In this document: piece by piece, positions 11,301-22,096 of the stretch | Layout of the letters: each line of letters starts with the position of its first letter | Position numbering within the stretch: the first letter of the stretch is position 1 | Origin: Apoderus coryli | Lineage: Eukaryota > Arthropoda > Insecta > Coleoptera > Attelabidae | Assembly (NCBI GenBank): GCA_911728435.2 | Contig: OU452203.1 | Location: 21,224,293 to 21,288,292, forward strand | Direction of reading: 5' to 3' | Length of the DNA: 64,000 nt | Notes under the pieces: model-generated | Database searches by the model: none | What the model was told of the DNA's origin: nothing | The model's input: the letters and a program-made list of their open reading frames with translations, nothing else | Position numbers and translations under genes: made by a program

Positions 11301-12245
11301 ATGAAGTTCCAAATTACGTTAGTAGAATATGTTGTATTAGCCGATATAGCACTGCATGTTATATCAAAGTTTTGTCACATATTCAGTAAAAATAAACTGC
11401 ATGTACTATTATAGTTGTTTACCTAACAAGTGCGGAAAGTAGTACTTTTCCGAACGACGCGCAAAAATAGAAAATTTTCCCATTGTATATTCAAAAACAA
11501 GGTTACAATTTCACAAAATGCTTTATTTATTTAATAATACATATAAAATAACTTATTAAATTTGTGTAGCGTATCCAGCTACTATACCGTCCACCTCTAG
11601 GTGAACACATGGAAGACCCACCGCCAGTAACCCAAACTACACCCACCAATTCAGCTTCGGCGACGCCTCCAACAGTCATCGAAGACTCTCCTCCGAAATA
11701 CACACCTCCTCCAAGTTATACAACGGCAACGGGAGCGAGACTAGCAAATTATCTTCGCCAAAGTATCCGGAGAAGTGTGCGTAGAATTGCGAGTGTTTTA
11801 GGAGAAGGTTCCAGTAACACTGCGGCAAGGTCGACGCGCGTTGCTACGATTGCAAGGGCGCGACCACCGCCTCCTGAATATTGCACTGTAGTGGTAAGTA
11901 GTAGTAACAAATGACACTATATGTTTCTATAATGTAATTTCTCAGGTTGGAGAAAACAGTAGCGATTCACAGCCACAACAAATGTCTACGCTTGAACGTC
12001 TACGTAGTCTCCAATCATCCCCGACAGCACTAACAGCCGCGGAAGTAGCGTCGATACTACGCAGCAGCTTTCGGCGCAGCACTGCAGCGCGTAGTTGTTT
12101 GCAAAGTGATGTGCGAAATAACGAAGAATGCGTGACTGGTGCCTCGCTTAGTGCGGAGAATCTAGTTGAGTCTGCAAGTCCGATAGCAGAAACATCCTTA
12201 GTGATAGAAATTAGCGAACACAATCATGTGAAAAGCGTTACGTAG
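5400..12245 (+). CDS. bdg: SLC6-family (neurotransmitter-sodium symporter) transporter, bedraggled-like, 5' incomplete
   Basis: Ten in-phase exons: 5400-5644, 5706-5912, 6045-6382, 6835-7057, 7204-7361, 7889-8143, 10374-10604, 11011-11211, 11570-11893, 11946-12245 (stop TAG). They encode about 826 residues. The first visible exon is entered from an acceptor at 5398-5399, so N-terminal exons lie upstream. All twelve SLC6 membrane segments can be placed: TM1-2 in exon 1 (GLFNISRF keeps the family Asn and Arg), TM3 in exon 2, the large extracellular loop plus TM4-5 in exon 3, TM6-7 in exon 4, TM8-9 in exon 6, TM10-11 in exon 7, TM12 in exon 8. The last two exons form a ~200-residue cytoplasmic tail with three PPxY motifs (PPKY, PPSY, PPEY). 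TM8 reads LGTETVSPF, unlike the usual LGLDSxF, which places it among divergent orphan members. The match to Drosophila bedraggled is from memory. The substrate is unknown. AATAAA signals follow the stop. Confidence 0.82.
6560..6769. mobile_element. MITE in SLC6 intron 3
   Basis: About 210 bp bounded by inverted repeats GGAGACTTTTTGCA (left) and TGCAAAAAGTCTC (right), lying wholly in the intron between 6382 and 6835. There is no coding capacity. A short TAT-like target duplication is possible but not clean. The superfamily is undetermined. Confidence 0.55.
8455..8846. mobile_element. Non-autonomous hAT element (392 bp) with perfect 8-bp TSD
   Basis: Terminal repeats CAGTGTTGTTC and GAACAACACTG are flanked by identical 8-bp duplications CATGCTAG at 8447-8454 and 8847-8854, which is diagnostic of hAT insertion. 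The interior carries subterminal repeats of TAGTACG/TAATACG type at both ends (near 8490, 8540 and 8750-8820), the usual layout of hAT transposase-binding sites. It has no ORF. It sits in the largest SLC6 intron. Confidence 0.9.
8917..10273. mobile_element. hAT element (1357 bp) with perfect 8-bp TSD
   Basis: Ends are CAGTGTTGTT and AACAACACTG, with the 8-bp duplication CTCGGAAC at 8909-8916 and 10274-10281. Many copies of CTATTACTTT-like subterminal repeats occupy the first ~150 bp and last ~100 bp. No recognisable hAT transposase remains inside, so it is non-autonomous or internally replaced. It starts only 70 bp after the neighbouring hAT element ends, in the same SLC6 intron. Confidence 0.88.
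11291..11389 (+). CDS. Candidate alternative terminal exon of the SLC6 gene
   Basis: GCATTTATAG ending at 11290 is a plausible acceptor. In the phase of the preceding exon (ends 11211, phase 0) it opens 32 codons beginning EEIDEVPNYV and ending at TAA 11387-11389, with AATAAA a few bases later. Use of this exon would replace the long PPxY-rich tail by a short one. It could equally be chance intronic sequence; only transcripts can decide. Confidence 0.3.
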   Translation, partial: EEIDEVPNYVSRICCISRYSTACYIKVLSHIQ

Positions 12246-12339
12246 TAGGAAAATAATAAAGATTAGATTTTTATATTGATAAAGTAAGTTGAAGAATGTA
12301 AATTATGTGAAATAAATACTGTGTGTAAAGAAATTTTTA

Positions 12340-12472
12340 TTTTTGGCATTATATCAGAGTAAACTATTTGCTTCAAGTGCCCCCACAAATAAAAATCCAT
12401 CACGGACAAATCGGGAGACCTAGGGAGCCATGGAATTGGACCGTTCCTACAAATCCACTTTTCTTCGAAATG
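12340..12472 (-). pseudogene. Tc1/mariner-type transposase C-terminal fragment
   Basis: The minus strand reads HFEEKWICRNGP followed by PRSPDLSVMDFYLWGHLK, the conserved block around the third catalytic acidic region and the downstream DFFLWG motif of insect mariner-like transposases. Only ~45 residues survive. It abuts a LINE fragment on the other strand. Confidence 0.65.
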
Positions 12473-12484
12473 GGTGTTTAGACT

Positions 12485-12834
12485 TCTTGTCTTTGGCGTT
12501 AGAGAGCGGTGATCAAGTTCAGACATTATATACCGACTGCGCCAAGGCTTTTGATCGCGGCAGACAGACAGATTCTTTGCTTTACTGGTTGGAGAGCTAC
12601 CTGTCAAGTAGGACTGAGGTTGTTCGACTTAATAAGTTTCACTCTAGGCCGGTGAGGGTCACTTCCGGTGTTCCCCAGGTATTCCACTTGGGCCCCCTAT
12701 TGTTTAACCTATTTATTAACGACATAGAGCAATGCTTTCTGTATAGTGGATTCAAGGTGTTTACTGATGATCTCAAGTGTTATAGGACGATCGTAGGTAT
12801 TTCAATGAGAAATGTTTTGCCAGAAGAAGTTTAA
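12485..12834 (+). pseudogene. Jockey-type LINE reverse transcriptase fragment
   Basis: The translation contains TDCAKAFDR, SYLSSRTEVVRL, SGVPQ, HLGPLLFNLFINDI and FTDDLK, the order of RT motifs 3-5 in jockey-clade LINEs. The catalytic box normally reads FADD and is altered to FTDD here, and the region between the first two motifs is deleted. Both ends are truncated. Confidence 0.8.
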
Positions 12835-12872
12835 GTGTTTGCAAAATTCTACAGTGTGCAAAACTAAACAGA

Positions 12873-13022
12873 TTGAGGGCTCTGAAAAGCCCTAAGGTTA
12901 CAAGTAAACTGGTATGGGAATGCCAAGGAGAACTTAGAACCTTGGCGGACCACAATAGGGTTAATCCAGTGTGGTTACGGGGCACTCGGGAAGCGAAGGC
13001 TACGAGAGAGCGAATTGGCTAG
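12873..13022 (+). pseudogene. LINE RNase H fragment
   Basis: In one frame the text reads ALKSPKVTSKLVWECQGEL, then LADHNRVNPVWLRGTRE, ending in TAG. This resembles the C-terminal half of the RNase H domain found in some jockey/R1/I-group LINEs, where the last part is normally VWVPGHSG. The His region is mutated, so it cannot be active. It lies ~40 bp after the RT fragment but need not come from the same element. Confidence 0.5.
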
Positions 13023-13562
13023 CTATACAAGCCTCTGCTTTCCATAAAAAAACACAGGAAATCTATCAGTTTTTACATCTTTAATTACATTAACTTAGGC
13101 TTTGTTTTTAGATAATGTTTTGATAAAAATATACTACAGAACAATGATAAATATAACTGACAAAATACATTGGAGTACCAAAAATAAAATAACTCATATC
13201 AGCGATCGGTAATGCTCAAAAATATTCGGTTCAATTGAATAATTATAAACTACATTTTTCAGGAGAATTCTAACATTGTTAGCGAAACGCGCGTTGTGAA
13301 TTGAGTGTTCTGGACAAATGGTAAACCATGTTTTGTAATTTTTATTAATACTGAATGTTTTAATTAATTTTAATAATTAAATCACAGATACCCCTATGTA
13401 AGGAGCTTAAATCCTATGCGAAATAAAGAGATACAGGTTCAGAATTTATAAGTATAACTACTTAATTAACGAAATGAGTTATTGTTATCTTTCACCTTTC
13501 AAATAATTGCACATATAGTAGAAAAGTCGTAAATATAAATACAAACAAAAAATAAATGCATA
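13023..13562. other. Non-coding DNA between LINE remnants and foldback element
   Basis: No gene or convincing repeat is recognised. It is AT-rich with scattered AATAAA-like strings. Confidence 0.35.
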
Positions 13563-14281
13563 TACACTGTGATCCAAGATAAGAATGGGATAGCATTGAA
13601 GTGAACTAACTATTTTTTTGCGATTTTAGTTTTTATTTATTTCTGACATTATTTCTACAGATATAAAAAAATTAAAATCACTTTCACATTGTTACTTTTT
13701 GAGGACAATAAGATAGCGTTTACAAATTTTCACTACAACGTTTCGTTTTCAAAAACCATCATCAACTTCGTACGGCCTTGGATTTGTTACTGTTAAATTT
13801 AGAGCCATTTTCGATTCAAAAATAGGTGGTATATCACACGTACTGGTTTAACCAAGTGTTTTTAGCTGTTATTTAAAAAAACGAAGTTGATGATGGTTTT
13901 TCGAAAAACACGTACTGGTTTAACCAAGTGTTTTTAGCTGTTATTTAAAAAAACGAAGTTGATGATGGTTTTTCGAAAACAAAACGTCGTAGTGAAAATT
14001 TATAAACGCTATATTTTTCTCCTCAAAAAGTAACAATGAGAAAGTGCATTTCATTTTTTTATATCAATAAAAATAATGTCAGAAATAAATAAAAACTAAA
14101 ATCGCAAAAAAATAGTTTTTTCAAAAATTCTCAAAAACTGCTAAAGTTGGTTTAATTTTAAAAACACCATTTAAAAGGTGTTTAAATTGTACAACTTTTC
14201 TCTAATTTGACCGACATTGTAAATCCCACCGTTTCGAAGATTCCAATAATGCTATCCCAATCTTATCTTGGACACAGTGTA
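13563..14281. mobile_element. Foldback (long-TIR) element with TA target duplication
   Basis: The left end TACACTGTGATCCAAGATA and right end TATCTTGGACACAGTGTA are inverted repeats flanked by TA (13561-13562 and 14282-14283), as in mariner-superfamily MITEs. Complementarity extends far inward: AATGGGATAGC / GCTATCCCA, then GCGATTTTAGTTTTTATTT and its complement near 14,085-14,105, then the TGATGATGG region, giving arms of about 200-250 bp. Each arm carries a hammerhead-like motif. It has no ORF. It ends 14 bp from the stop codon of takeout-like gene A. Confidence 0.8.
13836..13979 (+). repeat. Two 72-bp direct repeats inside the foldback element
   Basis: The unit starts ACACGTACTGGTTTAACC at 13836 and again at 13908, and ends in the TTGATGATGGTTTTTCGAAA segment. 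The duplication therefore adds a second copy of the ribozyme-like half-motif on one side only. The copies are nearly identical, implying a recent event. Confidence 0.8.
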
Positions 14282-14295
14282 TAGTAAAACGATAA

Positions 14296-16714
14296 TTATT
14301 CCATGAGCAGTTCCTTCATGGGTATCTGGGCAAGAAATTTATCGGCAATACTGGTAGCAATAGCACTAACAGTTCCTTCGATAGTTCCTCCAAGTTCCTT
14401 AATCACATCCTGCCAGTTATCATTAAGGAATTTGTTGACGTTGTCTCCTAAGGAAGAAAATTATCGCCCGTTATTGATAAAACTTGGATATTTCCAAGTT
14501 CAGAAGTATGAAGACATCTGAAGACGGTGAAATTATACGCCGAAACCCTGTTTATCTTACCTAGAGCCTTATTTCCATTAAACAAATTATCCAAATTGAA
14601 ATAAGCTCGCTCCACTGTAAATGAAAGGTCAGTTTTGTCGGATAACAATTTACCGTACTCTGCGCCTTTACGTGTTTCCAAAATATAAGGAATGTGTACT
14701 TTAAAAACTCCCTCAACTATAAAAAACGTATTAAGTAGATGAATGTTTCGAAAATTTCATATCAATTCAAAGCTAGTACCTATAGTGATATTTATGTTTC
14801 CATTGCCCTTAATTGGTAGTACCATGATTTTTCCATCGATGTCATAGTTGCCATTTAATTCAATTTTTCCTGCTTTAATTTCAAGTGATAGTTCTTTTTT
14901 CTCCTTATCAAGTCTGTAAACAATAAATACAAGGGAGTAGAATTCATACTTTTATTTTTAAGGAAGATATAAGCGTAGGGATAACCTTTTACTAGCGTAT
15001 AGCGTAGCGATGCATTGCTGTCTCTGTTTTTCGCACGCGATAGCAAAGAAAACAATAGAGGCACAAAACTTTGAGCATCGTAATATGTACTAAGACCTAC
15101 GTTCTGTTTCATTACCGTGAATAGACAGATAGATAGCAAATCCAGAATCCCGGGTGTCATGTATGGTACGGATGGTGCTGAATACTCAACCCTCCAAGGC
15201 ATAGTAAACGCTTTCGCGAAATACTTCAATAGCGTATATGTTGATGGTGCCCACCCTCAGGAGGTGCATTCTTCTTCTTCCCGCATATCGGTGGGTCAGC
15301 TTGATATCGATGACGTTCTCATGTCACTCAAACAATTAAAGCCCAAAATGACTTCGGGACCGGATGATATCCCGGCTTTCATTTTACGAGATTGTGCGTC
15401 TGTTTTCGCCGTTCCACTGCAGACTCTGTTTAATAGGTCTCTGAGATCCAATATATTCCCAAAAACTTGGAAAATTTCCCGCGTTTGCCCAATTCATAAA
15501 TCTGCTGAGAATGATCATGTTGAAAATTATAGACCCGTCGCGCTCCTGCCCAACTTCTCGAAGGTTTTTGAAGCGGCATTACACCGAAAAATATTTACTC
15601 AAATTAAGCATCAGATTGATCCACAGCAGCATGGTTTTTTCCTAGGCTGCTCTACAGTAACCAACCTAACCTGTTTTCTAGAGGATGTATTTCGTACCCT
15701 CGGGGAGGGTCTGCGGATCGATGCGATTTATACAGATTTTTCGAAGGCTTTCGATAAGCTGGATCATTCGCTTGTCCTACGGAAAATGTCGAGGTTGGGT
15801 TTTCATGAGGATCTTTTAACGTTTTTTGCCTCCTACTTGTCTGATCGACAACACTATGTCGAATACAATGGTCATAAATCGGAAGCTGTTTGGCACCATT
15901 AACGAAATCACACTGGTCTGGTGCGAAGTATAAAATATAAAATAATTTTTTCTACTTCATTTTTTAGGTAGGGCACGAGCCCTTATGGACCAACCGCCAC
16001 TGGTTAGTTAGTGTTTTTTCTAGATGTTGTTTAGTTTGTCCGATGTAAGTTGCTTCACAGTTCTTGCAAGGAATTCCGTATACCAATGGGTGTTCTTCAT
16101 TTGGTATTGTTGCATCTATTTAAGTAGCATAAAAAACTTACGATAATCCTTGTAGAACTGATGTCTCAAGTCCTATAACAGATATGTCTTTTAGACCTAT
16201 ATTCAAACCATTACCACTCTTCATTTTGATCTCTGGCAGTACAAGGGGTAGTAGATTTGGAATAGCCAATTTCTTATCACCCTTAAGGATAGTCGGTAGA
16301 GCTTCATTGCCGTGTTGTACTGCACATTTTTCAAAATCTGGAGTACCATATTTGCATGGTTTTATATACGAAGGTACTAAAACAAAAGTTTCTTATTATT
16401 TTTACAAGAAAAACACATCAAGAGTAATTATTATAAATTTAATTCTTAATGAGGTTTATTTTAGGGAACAACTATGGATTTTTGATGGGGTTGTACCAAG
16501 CTCAATCCGACCAAACAGAAGCTGCTGGAAGATCAAGGGCGATTTATTTCGGGAGAGGTGTTTTGGGCCAAAGCTATTTAAAAAAAAAAAGTTGATTATT
16601 TGAAATAAGCAAACTTTGTTTAAATAAACTATACAATAAACACTTACTGTAATATCCGAAACCAATGTCAATTATAATTATTACACTTAAGAATCCTGTA
16701 AGTTTTACTAACAT
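14296..16714 (-). CDS. Takeout/JHBP-family secreted protein, gene A
   Basis: Five exons on the minus strand, 16714-16648, 16376-16142, 14913-14780, 14716-14561 and 14447-14296, join in phase to 247 residues, the usual size of this family. Residues 1-~20 (MLVKLTGFLSVIIIIDIGFG) are a signal peptide. Two early cysteines (IKPCKYG, FEKCAV) match the family disulfide. Typical JHBP phrases follow: LPTILKGDKKLAIPNL, DGKIMVLPIKGNGN, NLDNLFNGN, and NVNKFLNDNWQDVIKEL near the C-terminus. The family binds small hydrophobic ligands such as juvenile hormone in hemolymph or sensory tissue; this protein's ligand is unknown. Genes B and C have an intron after the LLKG/ILKG codon, but this gene is continuous there. 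Intron 2 carries an antisense LINE fragment and a Penelope fragment. Confidence 0.88.
15117..15902 (+). pseudogene. Jockey/CR1-type LINE RT fragment in gene A intron
   Basis: A 261-codon open frame contains NAFAKYFNSVY, GPDDIPAFILRDC, WKISRVCPIHKS, NYRPVALLPNFSKVFE, the QHGFFLGCST block, IYTDFSKAFDKLDHSL and SYLSDRQHYVEYNG. These are RT motifs 0-4 in order. It ends just before the expected SGVPQG and FADD boxes and lacks the endonuclease, so it is truncated at both ends. It lies antisense within intron 2 of the minus-strand takeout gene. The text is close in kind to the LINE at 57,222-58,590. Confidence 0.85.
15968..15999 (-). mobile_element. hAT-like terminal repeat
   Basis: The minus strand reads CAGTGGCGGTTGGTCCATAA, the form of a hAT terminal inverted repeat. 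It abuts the Penelope fragment. No partner end was found nearby, so the element is broken. Confidence 0.4.
16000..16120 (-). pseudogene. Penelope-like element GIY-YIG endonuclease fragment
   Basis: The minus strand encodes EEHPLVYGIPCKNCEATYI followed by GQTKQHLEKTL. The VYGIPC...YIGQTK pattern is the GIY-YIG catalytic core of Penelope-like retroelements, including the Cys pair typical of that lineage. About 35 residues remain; the RT is gone. It confirms that Penelope-like elements exist in this genome, relevant to the hammerhead-like motifs elsewhere. Confidence 0.75.
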
Positions 16715-18652
16715 TATAAGTACCTACGTATTTTAATTAAGATAAGTAGTATATTGTATTTAATTATACCGTTGTTTTCAGGTGTTTAAAAATGTTTATC
16801 ACAAACTAAATGAACTTAAAATGGCAAAATGGCGAATTATACTGTTCATTTATATCAGATTGTTGATCAGTAGGGAAAAAGCGTCATAGCAATTTAGAGA
16901 AAAACAAAATAATACAATAAATGAATATTGATCAAGTTCCATATGTAAATTTTATTTATTTATTAAAAAGAAAAAGACACAATCAAAGTTGTATATTGAA
17001 TAGTTATTAGTTGAGAAGAAAAGTGGTGGTTTTAACTAGTAAGTATATAAAATTGAGTGAGAGATATTAAGCTACTTAGTTTAGTTGATATTCAGTATCG
17101 ATATCCGGATGGTTTTTTGATTATTCCAATTTATGGAAAATTACGTTATTTGAATATAAATATGGTCATAATTTTCCATTAATCTTACATTGAAATATGT
17201 CTAAAAACAAAAACTAAATTTGATAATCAACTTAGGATACTAAGGGTGGTTTGATAGCGAACTCAAATATATGGGGGAGAAACTTTCAGCAATACTACAA
17301 GTTTGGGTTTTTACACAAAAACAGTTGATTGTAGAAAAAAACTGCCCTTCTAAAAATATTCTACATAAAACAATCTAATAAACCCAATTTACAGTTTTTT
17401 GATAAGTTACCGGATAACCGAGATACGAGGGTGGTCCCAAAATGCAAAGTTTCCAAAAAGGAGAAGAGTCTTATTTTAATTATGATTGTGGCATCTTAGT
17501 TTGATAATTTGATAAAAAAGTAGCACAGTACCTCGAAAACCGTTACCTTCTATCTTTACTAACAACCGAGAAAAGCCACTTAAATTCCACATTAAGTTTT
17601 CGCCATACCAAATGATATGAGAAAATAACACGATGCCAAAAATTATTTGGTTCTTTCATATATTTATTTGCAAACTCTTTTTTTTTCGATTAATGATTAA
17701 CCCAATACTTTTTCCAGTCACTGTAGTTATTTTTATTACTGTCGGTATCCTTTGGCAGGCATGATTTATCTGGGTTTTATGGATGTGTCTCATAATTTTA
17801 TAGTTTTCTACCTACAAGTATAATCTTTCGTCAATATTTTACAACATCTGCAAGTAATAAGAATAATATTGAAAAGTAATAAAGACTCTGTAAAGATAAA
17901 GAGGACTAGAAACAGATGGACCGTGTTTTTCTTATTCGAAGAATGACATGTTTGAAATACCCGGTGGTCTAAACATTTAAGATTCTCAAAACACCTTCAT
18001 ATAAATTAAATGTCGAACATTTATTATTATATACAAAAGCTAGTTGGAGGGCCTCACGGTTTCCCATATCAAATAATATATATAATGAGCGCATAAAAAA
18101 ATAATGGGTTTTTGTCCTGTCGCGAACTCCAACATAAGATACCCAAGTATCAAGAACCTTTATTAAAGTCGACATACAAATAAAAATGTATCTTATTTTG
18201 TGAATTTTTTCACCCTGTAGATGTATCTGTATTGGGATATATTTTAAAAATTAGTTTTAATTATTAAATTAAGTGTTTTTAGTCCACAAATTTGCGTTTT
18301 ATATAGCCCCGGTAAAATCGTTAAATTTATATATTTTAAATTGACTTTGGATACACTATACAATACAATAGGGCATCATATAACAGCGAGGTTGGTGAGC
18401 TGTGATCCTAACCACCTTAAAAATAAAGTTGTAAGTCTAATAATAAAGTAATATAGAGAGTACCTAATATACTTACGTACGGCTTAGAAATCGGTGTTAG
18501 TAGTTTGTTGTCAATGAAAGTTTTAAAATAGTCAATTTGGGTTGAATTTCATCAGCTCAAGAAAGTTCAAAACCTATCAAAACCATGTTTGTTTTTGTTT
18601 CTGACGTTTAGGTAATTTTTGAGTAGAATATGAATGCAACAACTTGTATCTA
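16715..18652. other. Intergenic DNA upstream of gene A
   Basis: No gene is recognised. It presumably includes the gene A promoter, but no clear TATA or initiator could be chosen. A CACCCTGTAG motif near 18,211 is one of the recurrent terminus-like motifs. Confidence 0.4.
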
Positions 18653-19095
18653 ATAATAATAATAACTTTATTGACCTGTAAGATTATGCATCTTATAACA
18701 AGAGTATGGTTAGATTACATAAATATTCAAGAACCAAAAATAAAAATAAAAGACTACATTATCAGAAAAAATGCAAATTAATAATAAAATACAAACCAAA
18801 ATAAGACGAAAAATATATATGATGACTAAGAACTATTAGAACAAAAATAGCAATGATAGCAATAATAATAATCAAAACAAAAAAAGAAAACAACAAAAAC
18901 AAAAAAATCATTCGTTCAGCACAAATGAACGCAACTTTAGGCAGCCCAGAAGAAACTCACACACATTTCGACTATCGCAAATCGAAAGATTATTAAGCTT
19001 CTCAAGGAATACCTAAATATTAGTAAGAAAATGATAATTCTGGCGGAGACCGGGGTTAAGCGGACACTCAACTAATAGGTGCTCCAATGTCTACA
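18653..19095 (-). pseudogene. LINE 3' end with (TTA)n tail
   Basis: On the minus strand the element ends in AATAAAG followed by TTATTATTATTATTA (plus 18,653-18,672), a LINE-type microsatellite tail. Upstream the minus strand can be read as TLEHLLVECPLNPGLR and further Leu/Cys-rich text typical of LINE C-termini with a CxxH-like or RNase H tail. Several stops interrupt it. The 5' part is missing. Confidence 0.5.
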
Positions 19096-19768
19096 CCTGT
19101 TGGTATTAAAAGATCTACCAGAAATTAAAAAAAAAAATGGATAAATACTTACAACTGGATTCATTTTCTAAAACCAAGCATACTAATATTAAAAATAAAG
19201 TCGGACTAGTAAACTGAAATGTATTCATTTTAAGTTAATTGGTTTATTTATACAATATTATTTTATAGCACTAAAATTACAATGTCAACTGTTTACAATT
19301 TTGTTTATATAGTCGTAAACAGATCTACGCTAGTAGGTAACAATCAATTTTTCAATGATGACTTTATATAAAATAAAATTAATTGAGATAATATACACGG
19401 TGTTGTACGGTCGATCCCAGGTTATACGAAAATTTCATTTGGGTCTATACCAACTTCCTTATTTTAAATGGAATGGCTTCGGAAGTGGAGAATCAAAATC
19501 AATGAAAGCAAATCTGTCCAGGTTAACTTTAGTCTACGGAAAGAACAATGTCTACTTATATATATAAACGACATTCAAATTCCAACTTCCGGTAGTACAA
19601 AAGTAATCGACAATCGACTGTGAAGCACCGTGTATAAATTTTTAATTGTATAGTTGGACATAATCACTTGATAGTAATTAGTGATTAATTTATTGTAGAG
19701 TATAAATCAGTAGCGGATCCTAAGTGACAACCAAGATGGTGCCCTAAAAAATATTTATAAAACGATAC
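19096..19768. other. Intergenic DNA
   Basis: No recognisable gene. The open frame at 19,355-19,567 shows no known domain. Confidence 0.3.
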
Positions 19769-20812
19769 TCGGAGAGACGAAGGGTTGGACGGGGTGTGCC
19801 CCAGGGGTCGGTTGTGGGACCTATATTGTTTGTAATATACGTAAATGATTTATACAAATTTCAAGAAGAGTCAAATATAATCCTCTTTGCTGACGACACA
19901 ACTAGTCTGATTAGATATCGACCAAACGACCCTTTAGGGGAGTTGGTTAAGGCTGTTGAGACTGACATAGGCAATTGGTTTCTGGCAAATGAACTGAGCT
20001 TGAATCAGGCTAAAACTCAGAGCATGAACTTTACATTGCGTATTGCGCCTATCGATCTTCAGAGCGATGTTCGCGTGAAGTTCCTTGGGGTTCATCATGA
20101 TCCTAAATTAACCTGGGAGAGTCATGTTCGAGAACTTGGGTGCTCGCTGTCCAGGGTCATATATCTCATTAGAAAGCTTGCGCAGAGCGCTTCAATCGCT
20201 AGTCTGTTGACGGTATATCATGGTTATTTTGTTTCACGTATGTCGTATGGTATTTTGAACGGGGGACATAGTTCCCATGCAATGAAAATCTTCAAGCTAC
20301 AGAGGAGATGTTTACGTACAATGTTGAACACGGACTACTTACTTTGCCTTCCTTGTACATCTTAAACTGTCTTGGCTACATTCGAATCAATGGCTCGTAT
20401 TTCACTCTTCACTCTGATATGCATAATTATGGTACACGAAATCACAATGACATATTGCCTGAATTTCACCGCCTATTGAGGACTAGGAAAGGTTCTGACT
20501 ATTATTGTGTTAAATTTTATAATAAGCTGCCGTCTCACATAAAGAACCTTGGTGAAGTCCAGTTTAACAAAAGTATTAAAACATTTTTGATATCTCAAGC
20601 TTTTTATACCTTTGAGGACTATTTCAGAAGCGATATTGTAAGATTTTTATAGATTTTAGTTTGTTTTATGTTGTTGCTATTTTAATTTGTTTGTAAGCCT
20701 TTCTTTGTTGCTGTAACTTTGATTAATTTTTGTTATTTTTTGACGTACTATACATGTTATGTAACATAAGATGGTGAATAAATATGTCTATCTATCTATC
20801 TATCTATCTATG
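19769..20812 (+). pseudogene. 5'-truncated LINE (CR1/jockey-like) with (TCTA)n tail
   Basis: The frame begins with GVPQGSVVGPILFVIYVND, then LFADDTT (intact catalytic box), NWFLANELSLNQAKT and VKFLGVHHDPKLTW. After a frameshift near 20,330 it continues with the family C-terminal block (HNYGTRNHNDILP, KFYNKLPSHIK, FKTFL-like). The element ends with GAATAAATATG and seven or so TCTA units (20,785-20,812), a LINE-style tail. The 5' truncation falls just before RT motif 4. The LINE at the right edge of the window may be the same family, cut at exactly this motif. Confidence 0.85.
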
Positions 20813-22096
20813 ATTTTCAATAATAGAAATAGTTTCGACCGGCAAGGTTTTTGTTTTATTATAAAAGTAAGCTTCATTAATGTTTTGTTTAACGAAGAAA
20901 ATGTTTTGATCCTACATTTAATACATCGAAAAAACAGTGAAAATAAGTAAAACTCTGAGTTTTCACAGATGTATTATGTTTGTATAAGATTTTCATTCAA
21001 TTTAAATTATATTCTACAAGTTAAAGTTCTGCTACAAGTTCCCATATCATAGGGTGCGATTGCTCACGGATTTTGAGTAATTTTTGTTGAAAAAAAGAAA
21101 TAAATATTGCAAAAACCCAAAGACATTTATAATGATTTTTTCTAGAACTAAGTAACAGGATTGTTGGTCTTTCATTTGCAGGATTTTTTAATTATTCCTG
21201 TGCAACAATTGATTTCTATGGAGTTTCATGAAAACTTTTTTTTTTTTAATTTCATTTTATACGTAAATAAGTAGTTTTGGAAATATTTCCGATAACGAAA
21301 ATACCATTTAACCTATTTTATCCAAATTTGGCACCAAAATACTACAGGATATGTCTAAGGGCTGATTTTGCGAAACATTCAGCATAGGCAGGTGCTTTAA
21401 AACTGGTTTAAAAATTAATAGTTCTTAAACCTATCGGAAATATTGAATAAATTTTCATAGATTTAATAGAATATAACCTGAAACAATTAATATCAAATCA
21501 TTTGATCACATTGGCGTTCGAAAAGAGCGAAAAGGGGGAACCTTGTACTTTATACTCTTTTTTACCTTAAAAATAATTTTCTCTCGCAGATGTTTGTACA
21601 AATTACCATAAAATTAGTATTTTGTTTAACTGTAATAATTATACCCTGTTAAATCATATTATATTAATATGAAATTTCTAATTACAATTAATTACCTCGT
21701 AATTAGAATGTTTATATCATAATATTGTTTAACACGGTATAATTAAAGATACATAAATAATATTTTGTATGTTTATAAATCAATATTATTAGACGTGTAA
21801 TTTTAGATTTTAGCACGTCGCGTCGCGTGACATTGGTTTTGGATAGTAACACGAAGTAATTTGTTAATAATGGGTGGGTAAATTTGAGGTTAGGAAGTTA
21901 ATTGGCTAAAAAACACCCTTTTTTTTTTGACAAATTCAGTTTTATTGACATCTATATAAGGTAGTCGCAGAAGACGCTTGATTACGAGGAAAAGCTGCTT
22001 GAATTTTACGAAAGGACACAGTAAAATTTTCACCATTTTGATAGTAAATTTTCACAATTCAAATTCTTTGTTCAAGGGGGTAGCTTTCCAAAAAAA
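20813..22096. other. Intergenic DNA with repeat relatives; Crypton 5' flank
   Basis: A reverse-strand relative of the CGAACGCC repeat lies near 21,510-21,540. TATATAAGG at 21,953-21,961 is a good TATA box about 140 bp before the Crypton start codon and may be that element's promoter. No host gene is recognised. Confidence 0.4.

Noticed and set aside
11942..12223. Minus-strand 93-codon frame opposite the last SLC6 exon
   Set aside because: Ser/Arg-rich shadow of a GC-richer coding exon.
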